This document shows positions 28,053 to 36,246 of a stretch of 64,000 bases of DNA, one piece after another. This DNA is from Synergistaceae bacterium. Lineage in GTDB: Bacteria; Synergistota; Synergistia; Synergistales; Aminobacteriaceae. The stretch spans positions 1 to 64,000 of the forward strand of contig JAFSWZ010000033.1 in the NCBI GenBank assembly GCA_017450125.1, written 5' to 3'. How positions within the stretch are numbered: position 1 is the stretch's first letter; each line of letters opens with the position of its first letter. Made by a program: the position numbers and the translations under genes. Below the pieces are notes generated by a model. It did not search any database, had not been told where the DNA came from, and saw only the letters and a list, made by a program, of their open reading frames with translations.

Positions 28053-28409
28053 TGGTGGAGGCGGGGAGATTTGAACTCCCGTCCGACGCGGGCCAATCGT
28101 GATGGCTGCTACAGGCTTATTCCCTGTTGATTGTCGTCCTCGTCAGGTCAGGGACAACCTTTCGGAGTTCCAAGAGTCTTACGGGTCTATCACCTTGCCG
28201 GACTCTCTACAAGGTGGGGAGCTGACTTTCATGACACCTTCGGTGAACCGTCAGCGGTGTCCATCCGTCGGCGTGGCTGGCAACTAGGCCGCCAGTGCGA
28301 AATTATCTTCGACTTTTATTGTTTTGTCCTAAGTTTTACGGGTGATTATAGACTTTCCCCGGCCTGCTCCTTCAGATCCTCCTTCGCGCCGTCGAAACCT
28401 GTCGCCCCC
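28053..28409 (-). ncRNA. ssrA: Transfer-messenger RNA (tmRNA)
   Basis: Rescues stalled ribosomes together with SmpB. The 3' end has the tRNA-like T arm (GGGAG, loop TTCAAAT, CTCCC), acceptor strand CGCCTCC, discriminator A and encoded CCA. The 5' strand GGGGGCG (ending at 28409) pairs with CGCCTCC in seven pairs with one G-U, followed by GACAGGTTTCGACGG. The tag frame lies at 28284-28328 and closes as EDNFALAA-stop (TAG); the codons upstream read DKTIKV, so the exact resume codon is uncertain. Length is 357 bases. It starts three bases after the smpB stop and has its own terminator. Confidence 0.95.
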
Positions 28410-28412
28410 TCG

Positions 28413-28898
28413 TTAATCTTCGTCGTAGCTTCCTTTGCCCCTCACTGCACGGGCAATGCTCCTCTTCGCATCTCTGTCCGCGATCATGTCGCGCTTGTCG
28501 TGGGTTGTTCTGCCCTTGGCGAGGCCCAGTTCAACCTTCGCGCGCCGTCCGTCCTTGATGTACACACTCAACGGAACGAGGGTCAAGCCTTTCTCGCGGA
28601 GCTTGCTGTTGAGGCGGATAATCTCCTGCCTGTGCATCAGCAGCTTGCGGGGACGTTCGGGCTCGTGGTTGTAGTAAGTGCCCTTCTCGTAGGGTGAGAT
28701 GTGTACCCCGAACAGCCAGAGTTCAGCATTCTCGATGGAAGCATAAGAATCCTTCAGGTTAAGGTGTCCGCTTCGGACGCTCTTAATCTCTGTGCCGGTC
28801 AGGACTATTCCGCACTCGAAGCTGTCGAGGATGAAGTAGTCATGTCTGGCTTTGCGGTTCTGTGCTACTGTTTTATCTCTGCTGTTCGTCTTGGACAT
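28413..28898 (-). CDS. smpB: SsrA-binding protein SmpB
   Basis: Binds tmRNA and delivers it to stalled ribosomes. Family segments are NRKARHDYFILDSFECGIVL, TGTEIKSVRSG, NLKDSYASIENAELWLFGVH, the LLLMHRQEI-like segment (RKLLMHRQEIIRL), and the basic C-terminal tail with GLAKGRTTHDKRDMIADRDAKR. Length of 161 residues is normal. The stop is three bases before the mature 5' end of ssrA, so both are almost certainly cut from one transcript. No Shine-Dalgarno is visible before ATG 28898, and the predicted promoter would start transcription within a base or two of the ATG. Confidence 0.96.
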   Translation of the reverse strand: MSKTNSRDKTVAQNRKARHDYFILDSFECGIVLTGTEIKSVRSGHLNLKDSYASIENAELWLFGVHISPYEKGTYYNHEPERPRKLLMHRQEIIRLNSKLREKGLTLVPLSVYIKDGRRAKVELGLAKGRTTHDKRDMIADRDAKRSIARAVRGKGSYDED

Positions 28899-28905
28899 GT
28901 ACGAA

Positions 28906-28933
28906 ATTTTACACGAAATCCTGTTTTCCGCAA
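28906..28933 (-). promoter_or_regulatory. Promoter of smpB-ssrA, possibly giving a leaderless message
   Basis: Minus strand: TTGCGG (28928-28933), a 16-base spacer and TAAAAT (28906-28911) preceded by TG. The -10 ends only seven bases before the A of the smpB start codon. Confidence 0.5.
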
Positions 28934-29019
28934 GTAAACCTGTGGTTTAATCCGTGTTTCTCTCCGTGAATCTCTGCTATCATAAATAAATCATAATCCC
29001 ATGAGGAGGAGTATTTATC

Positions 29020-29793
29020 ATGAAACGTCTATTAGCCGCAGTCCTCGTACTGCTTCTGTCCGTTCCGTCGTTCGCACTGAGCGATGCCGAGTATCTCAGG
29101 ATGCGCAAGAGCAGTGCGGATTTCGCCAGAGCCGACAAGAGACTCTCGACAGTCTGGACGAACCTCAAGAAGTCTTTACCCAAGAGCGTCTTCACGCGTC
29201 TTCAGGCAGAACAGCGCGAGTGGATCGCCTCAGGCCGCGACGAAGCCGCAGAAGCCTACATCGCTGACGGTTATTCGCGCATGGAGGCCTACACGATGGC
29301 CACGAACGACCGCGCCGATGCTTTGCCCGGAATCGCTCAGGCTCTCCGCAAAGGCACAAGCACAACCCCTTCACGCCCTAAGCCTGCCACAAAACCGGCG
29401 AGAAGGCCAGCACCTAAGCCAGACCCCGAACCCGAGCCAGAGCCAGAACCAGAGCCTGAACCTGAACCAGAGCCCCAGCCCCTCGACGAAGGCCCGGTAG
29501 TCCCGGAAGGTGAGTACAACGGCAAAGAGGCATTCTTTACGGTGAAGATTCTTGACCGTTCAACGCAGGAAGCAGAGGTTACGTTCAGCAGGTGGAAGGA
29601 CGAAGTCAGCTGGACATCGCGCGGATGGATTGAGGACAACACCCTCGAGCTCTCAGACTCGAACTACAGCCGGTGCGTCGCAACGATAACCTTCACCAGC
29701 GGGAAAGCAACTGTAACCGTGAGCGACTCTGAGGACTGGGCGGAAGCGACAGCAGAAGACTTTGTGATGGCGGGAACGTACACAAAGCAGTAG
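29020..29793 (+). CDS. Exported LprI-domain protein with Pro-Glu repeat
   Basis: A 19-residue signal peptide (cleavage near SFA) is followed by an LprI/DUF1311-like helical domain (about 20-110; ARADKRLSTVWTNLKKSLPK, then LQAEQREWIASGRDEAA). Next is a Pro/Lys-rich linker and nine or so Pro-Glu dipeptides (about residues 135-155). A C-terminal 100-residue beta-rich domain begins GEYNGKEAFFTVKILD. The linker probably spans cell-wall space. The ATG follows GAGGAGG by about eleven bases. LprI domains act as lysozyme inhibitors in some bacteria; that role is not shown here. Confidence 0.7.
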   Translation: MKRLLAAVLVLLLSVPSFALSDAEYLRMRKSSADFARADKRLSTVWTNLKKSLPKSVFTRLQAEQREWIASGRDEAAEAYIADGYSRMEAYTMATNDRADALPGIAQALRKGTSTTPSRPKPATKPARRPAPKPDPEPEPEPEPEPEPEPEPQPLDEGPVVPEGEYNGKEAFFTVKILDRSTQEAEVTFSRWKDEVSWTSRGWIEDNTLELSDSNYSRCVATITFTSGKATVTVSDSEDWAEATAEDFVMAGTYTKQ

Positions 29794-29803
29794 CTCCCTA
29801 GTC

Positions 29804-31177
29804 ATGAAGCACGAAAACAACCGCGAAATCTTTGAGGCTTGGCCGATCCCGAAGGCTCTCACTGAGTTAGCCCTCCCGATGATATTCGGCCAGCTAATTA
29901 TTCTCGTCTACAACCTCGCTGATACCTTCTTCATCGGCCGAACCAATAATCCCCTGATGGTCGCTGGTGTCTCGTTGCTCCTGCCCGTCTTCAACATCTC
30001 CATAACCTTCGCGAATCTCTTCGGCATCGGAGGAGGCACGCTGATTTCCCGCCTCATGGGTGCGCACCGTGAGGGCGAGGCCAAGACCGTTTCAGCCTTC
30101 AGCTTCTACATGACGATACTCTCCGCCGGAGCTTTCGCACTCTCGATGTTTGCGTTTATGGAGCCGGTGCTCCGTCTTCTGGGCGCGAGCAATGACACGA
30201 TGCCTTTCGCGAAACAGTACACCTTCTGCGTCATCGTGATTGGTGCAGTCCCGACAATCCTGTCGATGACACTCAGCAACTTTCTGCGCAGTACAGGTTA
30301 CGCGAAACAGGCGGGCTTCGGTGTCTCGATGGGAGGCTTAATCAACATCGGCCTTGACCCGCTGTTCATGTTCGTGCTCCTGCCGAAGGGCTACGAGGTC
30401 TTAGGTGCGGGGATTGCTACAATGCTGTCGAACGTCATAATCTGCACGTATTTCCTCGTGGTCATTCTGCGGCTCAAGGGGAGCATTCTTTCACTCTCAA
30501 TCCGCAACTTCATGCCTTCCCGCGCAAACGTTGCCTCAATCTTCGCCGTCGGTGTTCCCGCCGCAATCTCGGTAACACTCTTCGACATCACATATATCAT
30601 CATCGACAAGCTGGCCTCAGGTTACGGAGATATTCCGCTGGCCGCCATAGGAATCGTCCTCAAAGCAGAAAGGTTACCCCTCAACGTCGGAATAGGCCTG
30701 TGTCAGGGAATGATGCCGCTTGTGGGCTACAACTACTCCGCGCGCAACTTCAAGAGAATGCGTGAGGCCGTGAACTTCTCGCGGATTGTCGGGCTGGTGA
30801 TCGGTGTTGTTGCAGTGATTCTGTACGAGGTCTTTGCGGCACAGATCATGAGGGTGTTCATTGCCGACGCGCAGACCGTCGAGCTCGGAACGCACTTTCT
30901 GCGGGCACGCGTGCTGGCTACTCCGTTCATGTTCCTGTGCTTCCACCTCGTGAACTTCTTTCAGGCTGTCGGGCACGGCGGAAAAGCTCTCGCGCTTGGT
31001 ACGGCAAGGTGGGTTGTGTTCAACATTCCGCTTCTGTTTGTGATGAGGGCAATCTTCGGGATGTACGGCATTGTTTGGACGCAGGTCGTCGCTGACGTGA
31101 TGATGACGGTTGTGTCGCTTGCGGTGTACTGGAACTTCGAGCGCGGCATAACGAAGAATTTACAGCCTGAGGGATAA
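29804..31177 (+). CDS. MATE-family efflux transporter
   Basis: A 457-residue cation-driven multidrug and toxin exporter with twelve predicted membrane helices in two six-helix halves. The first half has LALPMIFGQLIILVYNLADT, FFIGRTNNPLMVAGVSL and GIGGGTLISRLMG; the second repeats the pattern from about residue 245 (NVASIFAVGVPAAISVTLFD). It ends with LFVMRAIFGMYGIVWTQVVAD. It starts ten bases after the LprI-like gene. Substrates cannot be read from sequence. It converges on trxA. Confidence 0.9.
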   Translation: MKHENNREIFEAWPIPKALTELALPMIFGQLIILVYNLADTFFIGRTNNPLMVAGVSLLLPVFNISITFANLFGIGGGTLISRLMGAHREGEAKTVSAFSFYMTILSAGAFALSMFAFMEPVLRLLGASNDTMPFAKQYTFCVIVIGAVPTILSMTLSNFLRSTGYAKQAGFGVSMGGLINIGLDPLFMFVLLPKGYEVLGAGIATMLSNVIICTYFLVVILRLKGSILSLSIRNFMPSRANVASIFAVGVPAAISVTLFDITYIIIDKLASGYGDIPLAAIGIVLKAERLPLNVGIGLCQGMMPLVGYNYSARNFKRMREAVNFSRIVGLVIGVVAVILYEVFAAQIMRVFIADAQTVELGTHFLRARVLATPFMFLCFHLVNFFQAVGHGGKALALGTARWVVFNIPLLFVMRAIFGMYGIVWTQVVADVMMTVVSLAVYWNFERGITKNLQPEG

Positions 31178-31194
31178 AATCAGTCTCACAGGCT
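31164..31194. terminator. Hairpin between the convergent MATE and trxA genes
   Basis: AGCCTG (31164-31169, inside the MATE 3' end) pairs with CAGGCT (31189-31194). Neither strand has a good T tract, so termination activity is doubtful. Confidence 0.3.
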
Positions 31195-31204
31195 GTTCAC
31201 TCTG

Positions 31205-31534
31205 CTACATTAACTCCTCTATCTTGGCCGTAACCGCCTCAATAGCCGTGTTCTTGCCGGTGAGGCGCGCAACTTCCTTCCCGTCCTTGTAGAACAGGAA
31301 CGTCGGCAAAGACATTACCCGCAACGAGACGGCCGCCCTTCTGTTCTTTGATGTGTCGACCGAACAGAATTTCACCCGGCCTATGTACTTTGGGTTGTCC
31401 GCAAGAGCGTGGTACTTGGGCATCATGGCCATGCACGGCCCGCAGCCAGGCCCCCAGAAATCCATAACCGCAGGAAGTTCGCTCTTCAGGAACTCAGCTT
31501 CCAGATTGTCCCTGCTTATCTCGATTACCGACAA
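31205..31534 (-). CDS. trxA: Thioredoxin
   Basis: Small thiol reductant recycled by the TrxB encoded divergently next to it. The active site is CGPC at residues 31-34 within DFWGPGCGPC; the Trp usually placed directly before the first Cys is Gly here. The cis-Pro segment SLPTFLFYKDG is present. The reading frame extends to 31588, but TTG at 31532-31534 is chosen because GGAGG lies nine bases upstream and the protein then begins SVIEISRDNLEAEF as in relatives. Length 109 residues. Confidence 0.92.
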   Translation of the reverse strand: MSVIEISRDNLEAEFLKSELPAVMDFWGPGCGPCMAMMPKYHALADNPKYIGRVKFCSVDTSKNRRAAVSLRVMSLPTFLFYKDGKEVARLTGKNTAIEAVTAKIEELM

Positions 31535-31570
31535 CAGAATCACCCTCCGTGAATTTGTGAATGCGCAACA

Positions 31571-31579
31571 TGGTATCAT
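31571..31579 (+). promoter_or_regulatory. Extended -10 promoter of trxB
   Basis: TGG-TATCAT forms an extended -10 box 33 bases before the trxB start, in the divergent trxA/trxB gap. Confidence 0.45.
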
Positions 31580-31611
31580 ATTTTCCACCCAAAGAACGGA
31601 GGCTGAAAATT

Positions 31612-32535
31612 ATGGAGAAGCGTGAACTGGTTATCATCGGAGCTGGTCCGGCAGGGATGTCGGCGGCAGTCTACGGAAAACGTGCTGGGCTTGATGTCCT
31701 TGTGCTCGAGCGCGGGGCGACAGGCGGGCAGATCAACAACACCGACGAGGTCGAGAACTATCCATGCGTTGAGCACGCCACCGGCCCGGAACTCGGCGAC
31801 ATGTTCAAGGCACACGCGCTGAAGTTCGGTGCGGAGATAAGGCTCGTCGACAACAGCAGGGTTGAGCTCAGGGACGGCAGAAAGATAGTCCTCACGACGA
31901 AGGGCGGCGAGGCGAACGAGATCGAGGCAAACGCGGTCATCGTGGCAACGGGAGCACACTTCAAGCGTCTGGGCTGCGAGGGAGAAGCAGAACACATCGG
32001 GCAGGGCGTGAGCTTCTGCGCTGTGTGCGACGCGATGTTCTACGAAGACCTTGAAGTCGCAGTAGTCGGCGGAGGGAACACGGCAGTAGAGGAAGCGTGC
32101 TACCTCACAAAATTTGCGTCGAAAGTGTACCTGATTCACAGGAGGGATGAGTTCCGCGCGGACAGGTCAGCAGTAGCTAAGGCACTCGCCAACCCGAAGA
32201 TTGAGCCCGTCTACAGCACGGTTGTCGAGAAGATAGAGGGTAATGGCATGGTGGAGAACCTCGTCATCAAGAACGTCAAGACCGGCGAGCTCTCTGACCT
32301 TCACGCTGACGGAGTGTTTATGTTCGTGGGACAGGAGCCCGACGCTGAATGCGTGGACGGTATCGTGGACAAGGACAGCGGAGGCTGGATCATCACGAAT
32401 GAACGCATGGAGACTTCTGCGGAGGGGATCTTTGCGGCGGGGGATGTCAGGAGCAAGTTCCTGCGGCAGGTGATTACTGCGGCGAGCGACGGGGCGATAG
32501 CGGCGATGGCGGCGAGTGCGTACATCAGCAAATAG
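31612..32535 (+). CDS. trxB: Thioredoxin reductase
   Basis: FAD- and NADPH-dependent reductase of thioredoxin. N-terminal FAD site GAGPAGMSAA, ATG motif IVATGAHFKRL, redox pair CAVC (about residues 136-139), second nucleotide site GGGNTAVEEA and C-terminal GIFAAGDVRSKFLRQ. Length 307 residues. ATG 31612 is preferred to the upstream in-frame ATG at 31561, because GGAGG lies between them and the protein then begins directly with the FAD fold. Intact. Confidence 0.95.
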   Translation: MEKRELVIIGAGPAGMSAAVYGKRAGLDVLVLERGATGGQINNTDEVENYPCVEHATGPELGDMFKAHALKFGAEIRLVDNSRVELRDGRKIVLTTKGGEANEIEANAVIVATGAHFKRLGCEGEAEHIGQGVSFCAVCDAMFYEDLEVAVVGGGNTAVEEACYLTKFASKVYLIHRRDEFRADRSAVAKALANPKIEPVYSTVVEKIEGNGMVENLVIKNVKTGELSDLHADGVFMFVGQEPDAECVDGIVDKDSGGWIITNERMETSAEGIFAAGDVRSKFLRQVITAASDGAIAAMAASAYISK

Positions 32536-32605
32536 GCACATTTACGCTAGGTGCTGTTTTGTTGGACGGGGAGCTGCAGCGGCGGGGGCTTCCCCGTTTT
32601 GTTGC

Positions 32606-33172
32606 ATGGATAATTTGCCGCCGGTTCTATATAATACGTACATTTCAACATTGAAAGTAGCGGCCAAAAAGTTTTGGGGGCTTCGTGAAATCATGAATCA
32701 GTACGACTATATTATACTGGTTGATTCGGAAGCCAAGTTCATCAAGAGATGCGATTTTGCGGAACTGTCGGCCTCAATCTGGAACAGTAACTCTATGTTC
32801 GCCTCTAACATCTCGTATAACGGTTTCTTTGTGCTCCGCAGATGCTTCCTGACTAGATAACCCGAAGCTGAGGCAGGAGATGGAGAATTACAGGTACAAC
32901 TTCTGGTTCAACGAGCTTCAGGTCTACAAGTGTTCTTACCTTCCCGGATTCTTCGAATGGCTGGACGGCTTCCCCAAAGAGAAATACCTCAACGAGTGGG
33001 CATGTTTTGAGTACTACATATTCTTTGCGTACTTGTGCCTTGAACATGATTTTCACCTTACGAAGTACGGACAGTTTGTATCTCTGGGCGGAATCAACGA
33101 GTGCTTGAAGCTGCCTTCAAGATTCTGCGGACAGCAAAGCGGACAGTCAAGAGGATTCTCGGGCGCGGCTGA
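32606..33172 (+). pseudogene. Remnant of a glycosyltransferase-like (capsular or LOS) gene
   Basis: About 720 bases between trxB and thrS hold no intact gene. From about 32640 one frame reads KKFWGLREIMNQYDYIILVD and SEAKFIKRCDF, resembling family proteins that glycosylate surface polysaccharide. A frameshift near 32853 leads into NPKLRQEMENYRYNFWFNEL and WACFEYYIFFAYL. A second shift near 33098 leads to RVLEAAFKILRTAKRTVKRI and TGA at 33170. The N-terminal part and ribosome site are missing. The family call is tentative; the broken state is clear. The 84 bases from 33173 to thrS show no T-box or other obvious element. Confidence 0.6.
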
Positions 33173-33256
33173 CGAAAACCTCACAGCTTGCAGTGAGAAA
33201 GTTTCGGTGTTATCCTTACCCGCAAAATCTCACATTACAGTTAAAGAAGGTATCAC

Positions 33257-34978
33257 ATGTCAAAGTTATCACCCGAAGACCTTGAAGTCCTACGCCACAG
33301 CACAGCGCACCTTATGGCTCAGGCAATACTGAGGCTCTATCCCGGCTCGCACTTCGGAGTCGGCCCGGCAATCAAGGACGGCTTCTATTATGATGTTGAC
33401 GTGAACGGCACAATCACTGAGGAAGACCTGCCCAAGATTGAGGCAGAGATGCGCAGGATTGCAGGTAGCGGCGAGAAGATTACGCGCGAAGAGATGACGA
33501 AGGCCGAAGCCCTGAAGCTCTTTGCTGATGACCCGTACAAGACGGAACTCATCAACGACATTGAGGCGGAGACCGTAACAGTCTACAGGCAGGGGGAATA
33601 CGCAGACCTGTGCAGAGGCCCTCACGTCGAGAGCACCGCCAAGCTCCACAACTTCAAGCTGATGAGTGTTGCCGGAGCATACTGGCGCGGAGATGAGCAC
33701 AACAAGATGCTGACCAGAATCTACGGCACAGCCTTTGGGACACCTGACGAGCTCAAAGAGTACCTCCGCAGGATGGAGGAGGCCAAGCTCAGAGACCACA
33801 GGAAGCTGGGCAAAGAGTTAGACCTCTTCAGCCTTCACGAGGAAGGGCCGGGCTTCCCGTTCTTCCACCCGAAGGGCATGGTCATCATGAACACGCTCAT
33901 AGACTTCTGGAGGCGCGAACACCTCAAGCGCGGCTACCTCGAGATAAAGACACCGCAGATTCTCGACCGCGAATTGTGGATACGTTCGGGGCATTGGGAT
34001 CACTACAGGGATAACATGTATTTCACGGAGATTGACGAGAAGCCCTACGCCATCAAGCCCATGAACTGTCCGGGAAGTATCCTCGTGTTCAAGACGCAGT
34101 TACGGAGCTACAGGGATCTTCCCATGCGCTTGGCCGAACTTGGATGCGTTCACCGCCACGAGAGGAGCGGGGTGCTTCACGGACTTATGCGCGTAAGGTG
34201 CTTCACGCAGGACGACTCGCACACGTACATTGAGCACTCGCAGATTAAGGACGAAGTTCTGCGGATAATGGAGCTCGATAAGTACGTGTACACTGACGTT
34301 TTCGGCTTCAAGTACACAGTGGAGCTTTCGACGCGCCCGGAGGACTCGATGGGCACGGACGAGCAGTGGGAGACGGCGGAAGCAGCGTTGCGCGAGGCAC
34401 TAGAGAGCACAGGAACTCCCTACACCATCAATCCCGGCGACGGAGCATTCTACGGGCCGAAGATAGATTTTCACCTCGAGGACTGCATAGGCAGGACGTG
34501 GCAGTGCGGGACGATTCAGCTGGACTTCCAGATGCCCGGAAGGTTCGACGTAACTTACATCGGCGAGGACGGAGCAGAACATACGCCCGTGATGCTTCAC
34601 CGTGTTGTGTTCGGGAGCATTGAACGTTTCATGGGGATACTGATTGAGCATTACGCCGGAGCGTTCCCGTACTGGCTCGCACCCGTGCAGGTGAAGATTA
34701 TCACCATCTCTGAGGAACACGCAGACTATGCCCGCGAGCTGCAGGATACGTTCATGAAGTGGGGCGTTAGGTCGGAGATTGACGGCAGGAGCGAGAAGCT
34801 GGGCAGGAAGATTCGTGATGCACAGCTCCAGAAGATACCGTACATGCTGGTTATCGGCGACAAGGAGAAGGATTCCCACACAGTCGGAGTGCGGAAACGC
34901 TCTGAAGGGGACTTGGGGAGCATGAGCCTCGAGGCTTTCAGGGAGCTGCTTAACAAGGAGTTCAACCCTATACGGTAA
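33257..34978 (+). CDS. thrS: Threonyl-tRNA synthetase (no TGS domain)
   Basis: Class II synthetase charging tRNA-Thr. It starts directly at the editing-domain region (RHSTAHLMAQAILRLYPG; zinc/editing His residues in HSTAH). It then has the SAD segment YADLCRGPH, motif 2 region CVHRHERSG, AIKPMNCPGSI, motif 3 MLHRVVFGSIERFMGILIE and the anticodon-binding domain from PVQVKIITI. At 573 residues it lacks the N-terminal TGS domain of about 60-65 residues found in the E. coli enzyme; TGS-less ThrS occur in other bacteria. AAAGAAGG precedes the ATG. Terminator follows. Confidence 0.95.
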   Translation: MSKLSPEDLEVLRHSTAHLMAQAILRLYPGSHFGVGPAIKDGFYYDVDVNGTITEEDLPKIEAEMRRIAGSGEKITREEMTKAEALKLFADDPYKTELINDIEAETVTVYRQGEYADLCRGPHVESTAKLHNFKLMSVAGAYWRGDEHNKMLTRIYGTAFGTPDELKEYLRRMEEAKLRDHRKLGKELDLFSLHEEGPGFPFFHPKGMVIMNTLIDFWRREHLKRGYLEIKTPQILDRELWIRSGHWDHYRDNMYFTEIDEKPYAIKPMNCPGSILVFKTQLRSYRDLPMRLAELGCVHRHERSGVLHGLMRVRCFTQDDSHTYIEHSQIKDEVLRIMELDKYVYTDVFGFKYTVELSTRPEDSMGTDEQWETAEAALREALESTGTPYTINPGDGAFYGPKIDFHLEDCIGRTWQCGTIQLDFQMPGRFDVTYIGEDGAEHTPVMLHRVVFGSIERFMGILIEHYAGAFPYWLAPVQVKIITISEEHADYARELQDTFMKWGVRSEIDGRSEKLGRKIRDAQLQKIPYMLVIGDKEKDSHTVGVRKRSEGDLGSMSLEAFRELLNKEFNPIR

Positions 34979-34992
34979 GAGAGAAAAATTAG

Positions 34993-35023
34993 AGCTTCCC
35001 TGAAACACGGGAGGCTTTTTTCT
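34993..35023 (+). terminator. Rho-independent terminator of thrS
   Basis: AGCTTCCC and GGGAGGCT form eight pairs (one G-U) around an eight-base loop, followed by TTTTTTCTT. Confidence 0.85.
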
Positions 35024-35076
35024 TGGCCGGATTTACTCTACAATTACACCACCAAAATTTTTATGGAGGTATAACC

Positions 35077-36201
35077 ATGAACAGAAAACTTTTCGCGCTG
35101 TTACTTGTCCTGCTCACCGCCTCATGCGCATGTGGAGCAGTCAGCCCTGAACTCGCCGCATCAGATCCGCGCATCGCCCCCTACATCGACTTCACCAAGA
35201 AGAACGGTGCCTCGCTCCTGCCCGGCCGCTACATGCACACTAAGGAGCTCCCCCAGCTGTCGGGCGGTGAGAAGATACTTGCCCCGACAAACTTCATCGT
35301 AGAGATCGCACCGATGGTTATCCTCAACCCACAGCAGAGGACTTTCTCCGTCAATGCTGACCTCTGGGGCGCGGACGAGATGGCCTCGATGTACATGCTC
35401 CTCGACTTCACTGGGACAGTGCCGATACTCAGGACTTACGCCTCCGACGAGGACGGAGAGTACGAGAGCATCGCGGAAGATTTCGCGGTAGCAGTCTCTG
35501 ACGGCCAGAAACATATCTGGTGCTTGGGTTCAACGGATACGGGCGAGATACGCTACATGTACCCTCTCAATGACACGTGGTTTCCGGCGGGCTGGTACAG
35601 AGGCACATGGAAGGCCGCTGACGGCACAAACTACACCTTCTCCGACGACGGGCAGGCCAAGATGAACGGTCAGGCAATCGGGAAGTTCATCGTGTCCGAC
35701 AACAGGATAGTCATTACGAGAAACAACGGCAGGAAGGAGCTCCTCTGCGCCGCACCGAACCTTGACGACGGAAGCCTCGTGATAACGTTCATGAATGGCG
35801 GCGAGATGATCGCAGGAGTCTTTACGCATCCCGCCGAGCCGTCAGCACCGGCAATGCCTTCAACGCCGCAGACTTCGCCTTCATCAACTCAGCAGATGCC
35901 GACGCAGTTCCCGAAGATGCCGGACGTTAAGATGCCCGAGCCTCCGAGACCGAACATTGACGGAGTCTGGGGAGCTTACGTGAACGGACAGCAATGGGTC
36001 GTGCAGTATCAGGGGAATCAGTACTACGGATGGATTAACGGCCAGCCGTCGGAGATGGGGATAATCAGCTTCAACGGCAACACAATGACCGGCCAGAATA
36101 ACAGGGGAGAGAGTTTCTCCGCAACGATTCAGCTTGACGGCAACACTCTGATTCTTACCTTCCCGAACGGAAACGCGATACAGTACCAGAAATTGCAGTA
36201 A
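35077..36201 (+). CDS. Exported beta-rich protein of unknown function
   Basis: A 374-residue protein with a signal peptide. The sequence LLTASCACGA could be a lipobox (Cys15 region) or a normal signal-peptidase I site. Two beta-rich halves are separated by a Pro/Ser/Gln linker (about 270-300; SAPAMPSTPQTSPSSTQQ). Both halves contain short self-similar strands of the kind WYRGTWKAADGTNYTF and GVWGAYVNGQQWVVQY, suggesting a repeated lipocalin-like or DUF-type sandwich. ATG 35077 is used because GGAGG precedes it; the frame otherwise opens at 35023 inside the terminator region. No named family recognised. Confidence 0.65.
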   Translation: MNRKLFALLLVLLTASCACGAVSPELAASDPRIAPYIDFTKKNGASLLPGRYMHTKELPQLSGGEKILAPTNFIVEIAPMVILNPQQRTFSVNADLWGADEMASMYMLLDFTGTVPILRTYASDEDGEYESIAEDFAVAVSDGQKHIWCLGSTDTGEIRYMYPLNDTWFPAGWYRGTWKAADGTNYTFSDDGQAKMNGQAIGKFIVSDNRIVITRNNGRKELLCAAPNLDDGSLVITFMNGGEMIAGVFTHPAEPSAPAMPSTPQTSPSSTQQMPTQFPKMPDVKMPEPPRPNIDGVWGAYVNGQQWVVQYQGNQYYGWINGQPSEMGIISFNGNTMTGQNNRGESFSATIQLDGNTLILTFPNGNAIQYQKLQ

Positions 36202-36208
36202 GAATGTT

Positions 36209-36240
36209 GGGGTTGGGGGTCAATCACGGCCTCCAGCCCC
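36209..36240. terminator. Strong hairpin between convergent genes
   Basis: Eleven-pair stem (36209-36219 with 36230-36240, two G-U pairs) with a ten-base loop. It lies between the stops of the exported protein (36201) and the chromate transporter (36247). The T tract is poor on both strands. Confidence 0.5.
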
Positions 36241-36246
36241 TTATTC

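Noticed and set aside
29428-29480. Short repeats as a possible CRISPR array
   Set aside because: They are in-frame Pro-Glu codons without spacers.
33173-33256. T-box leader before thrS
   Set aside because: Only 84 bases, with no stem I, T-box sequence or terminator.
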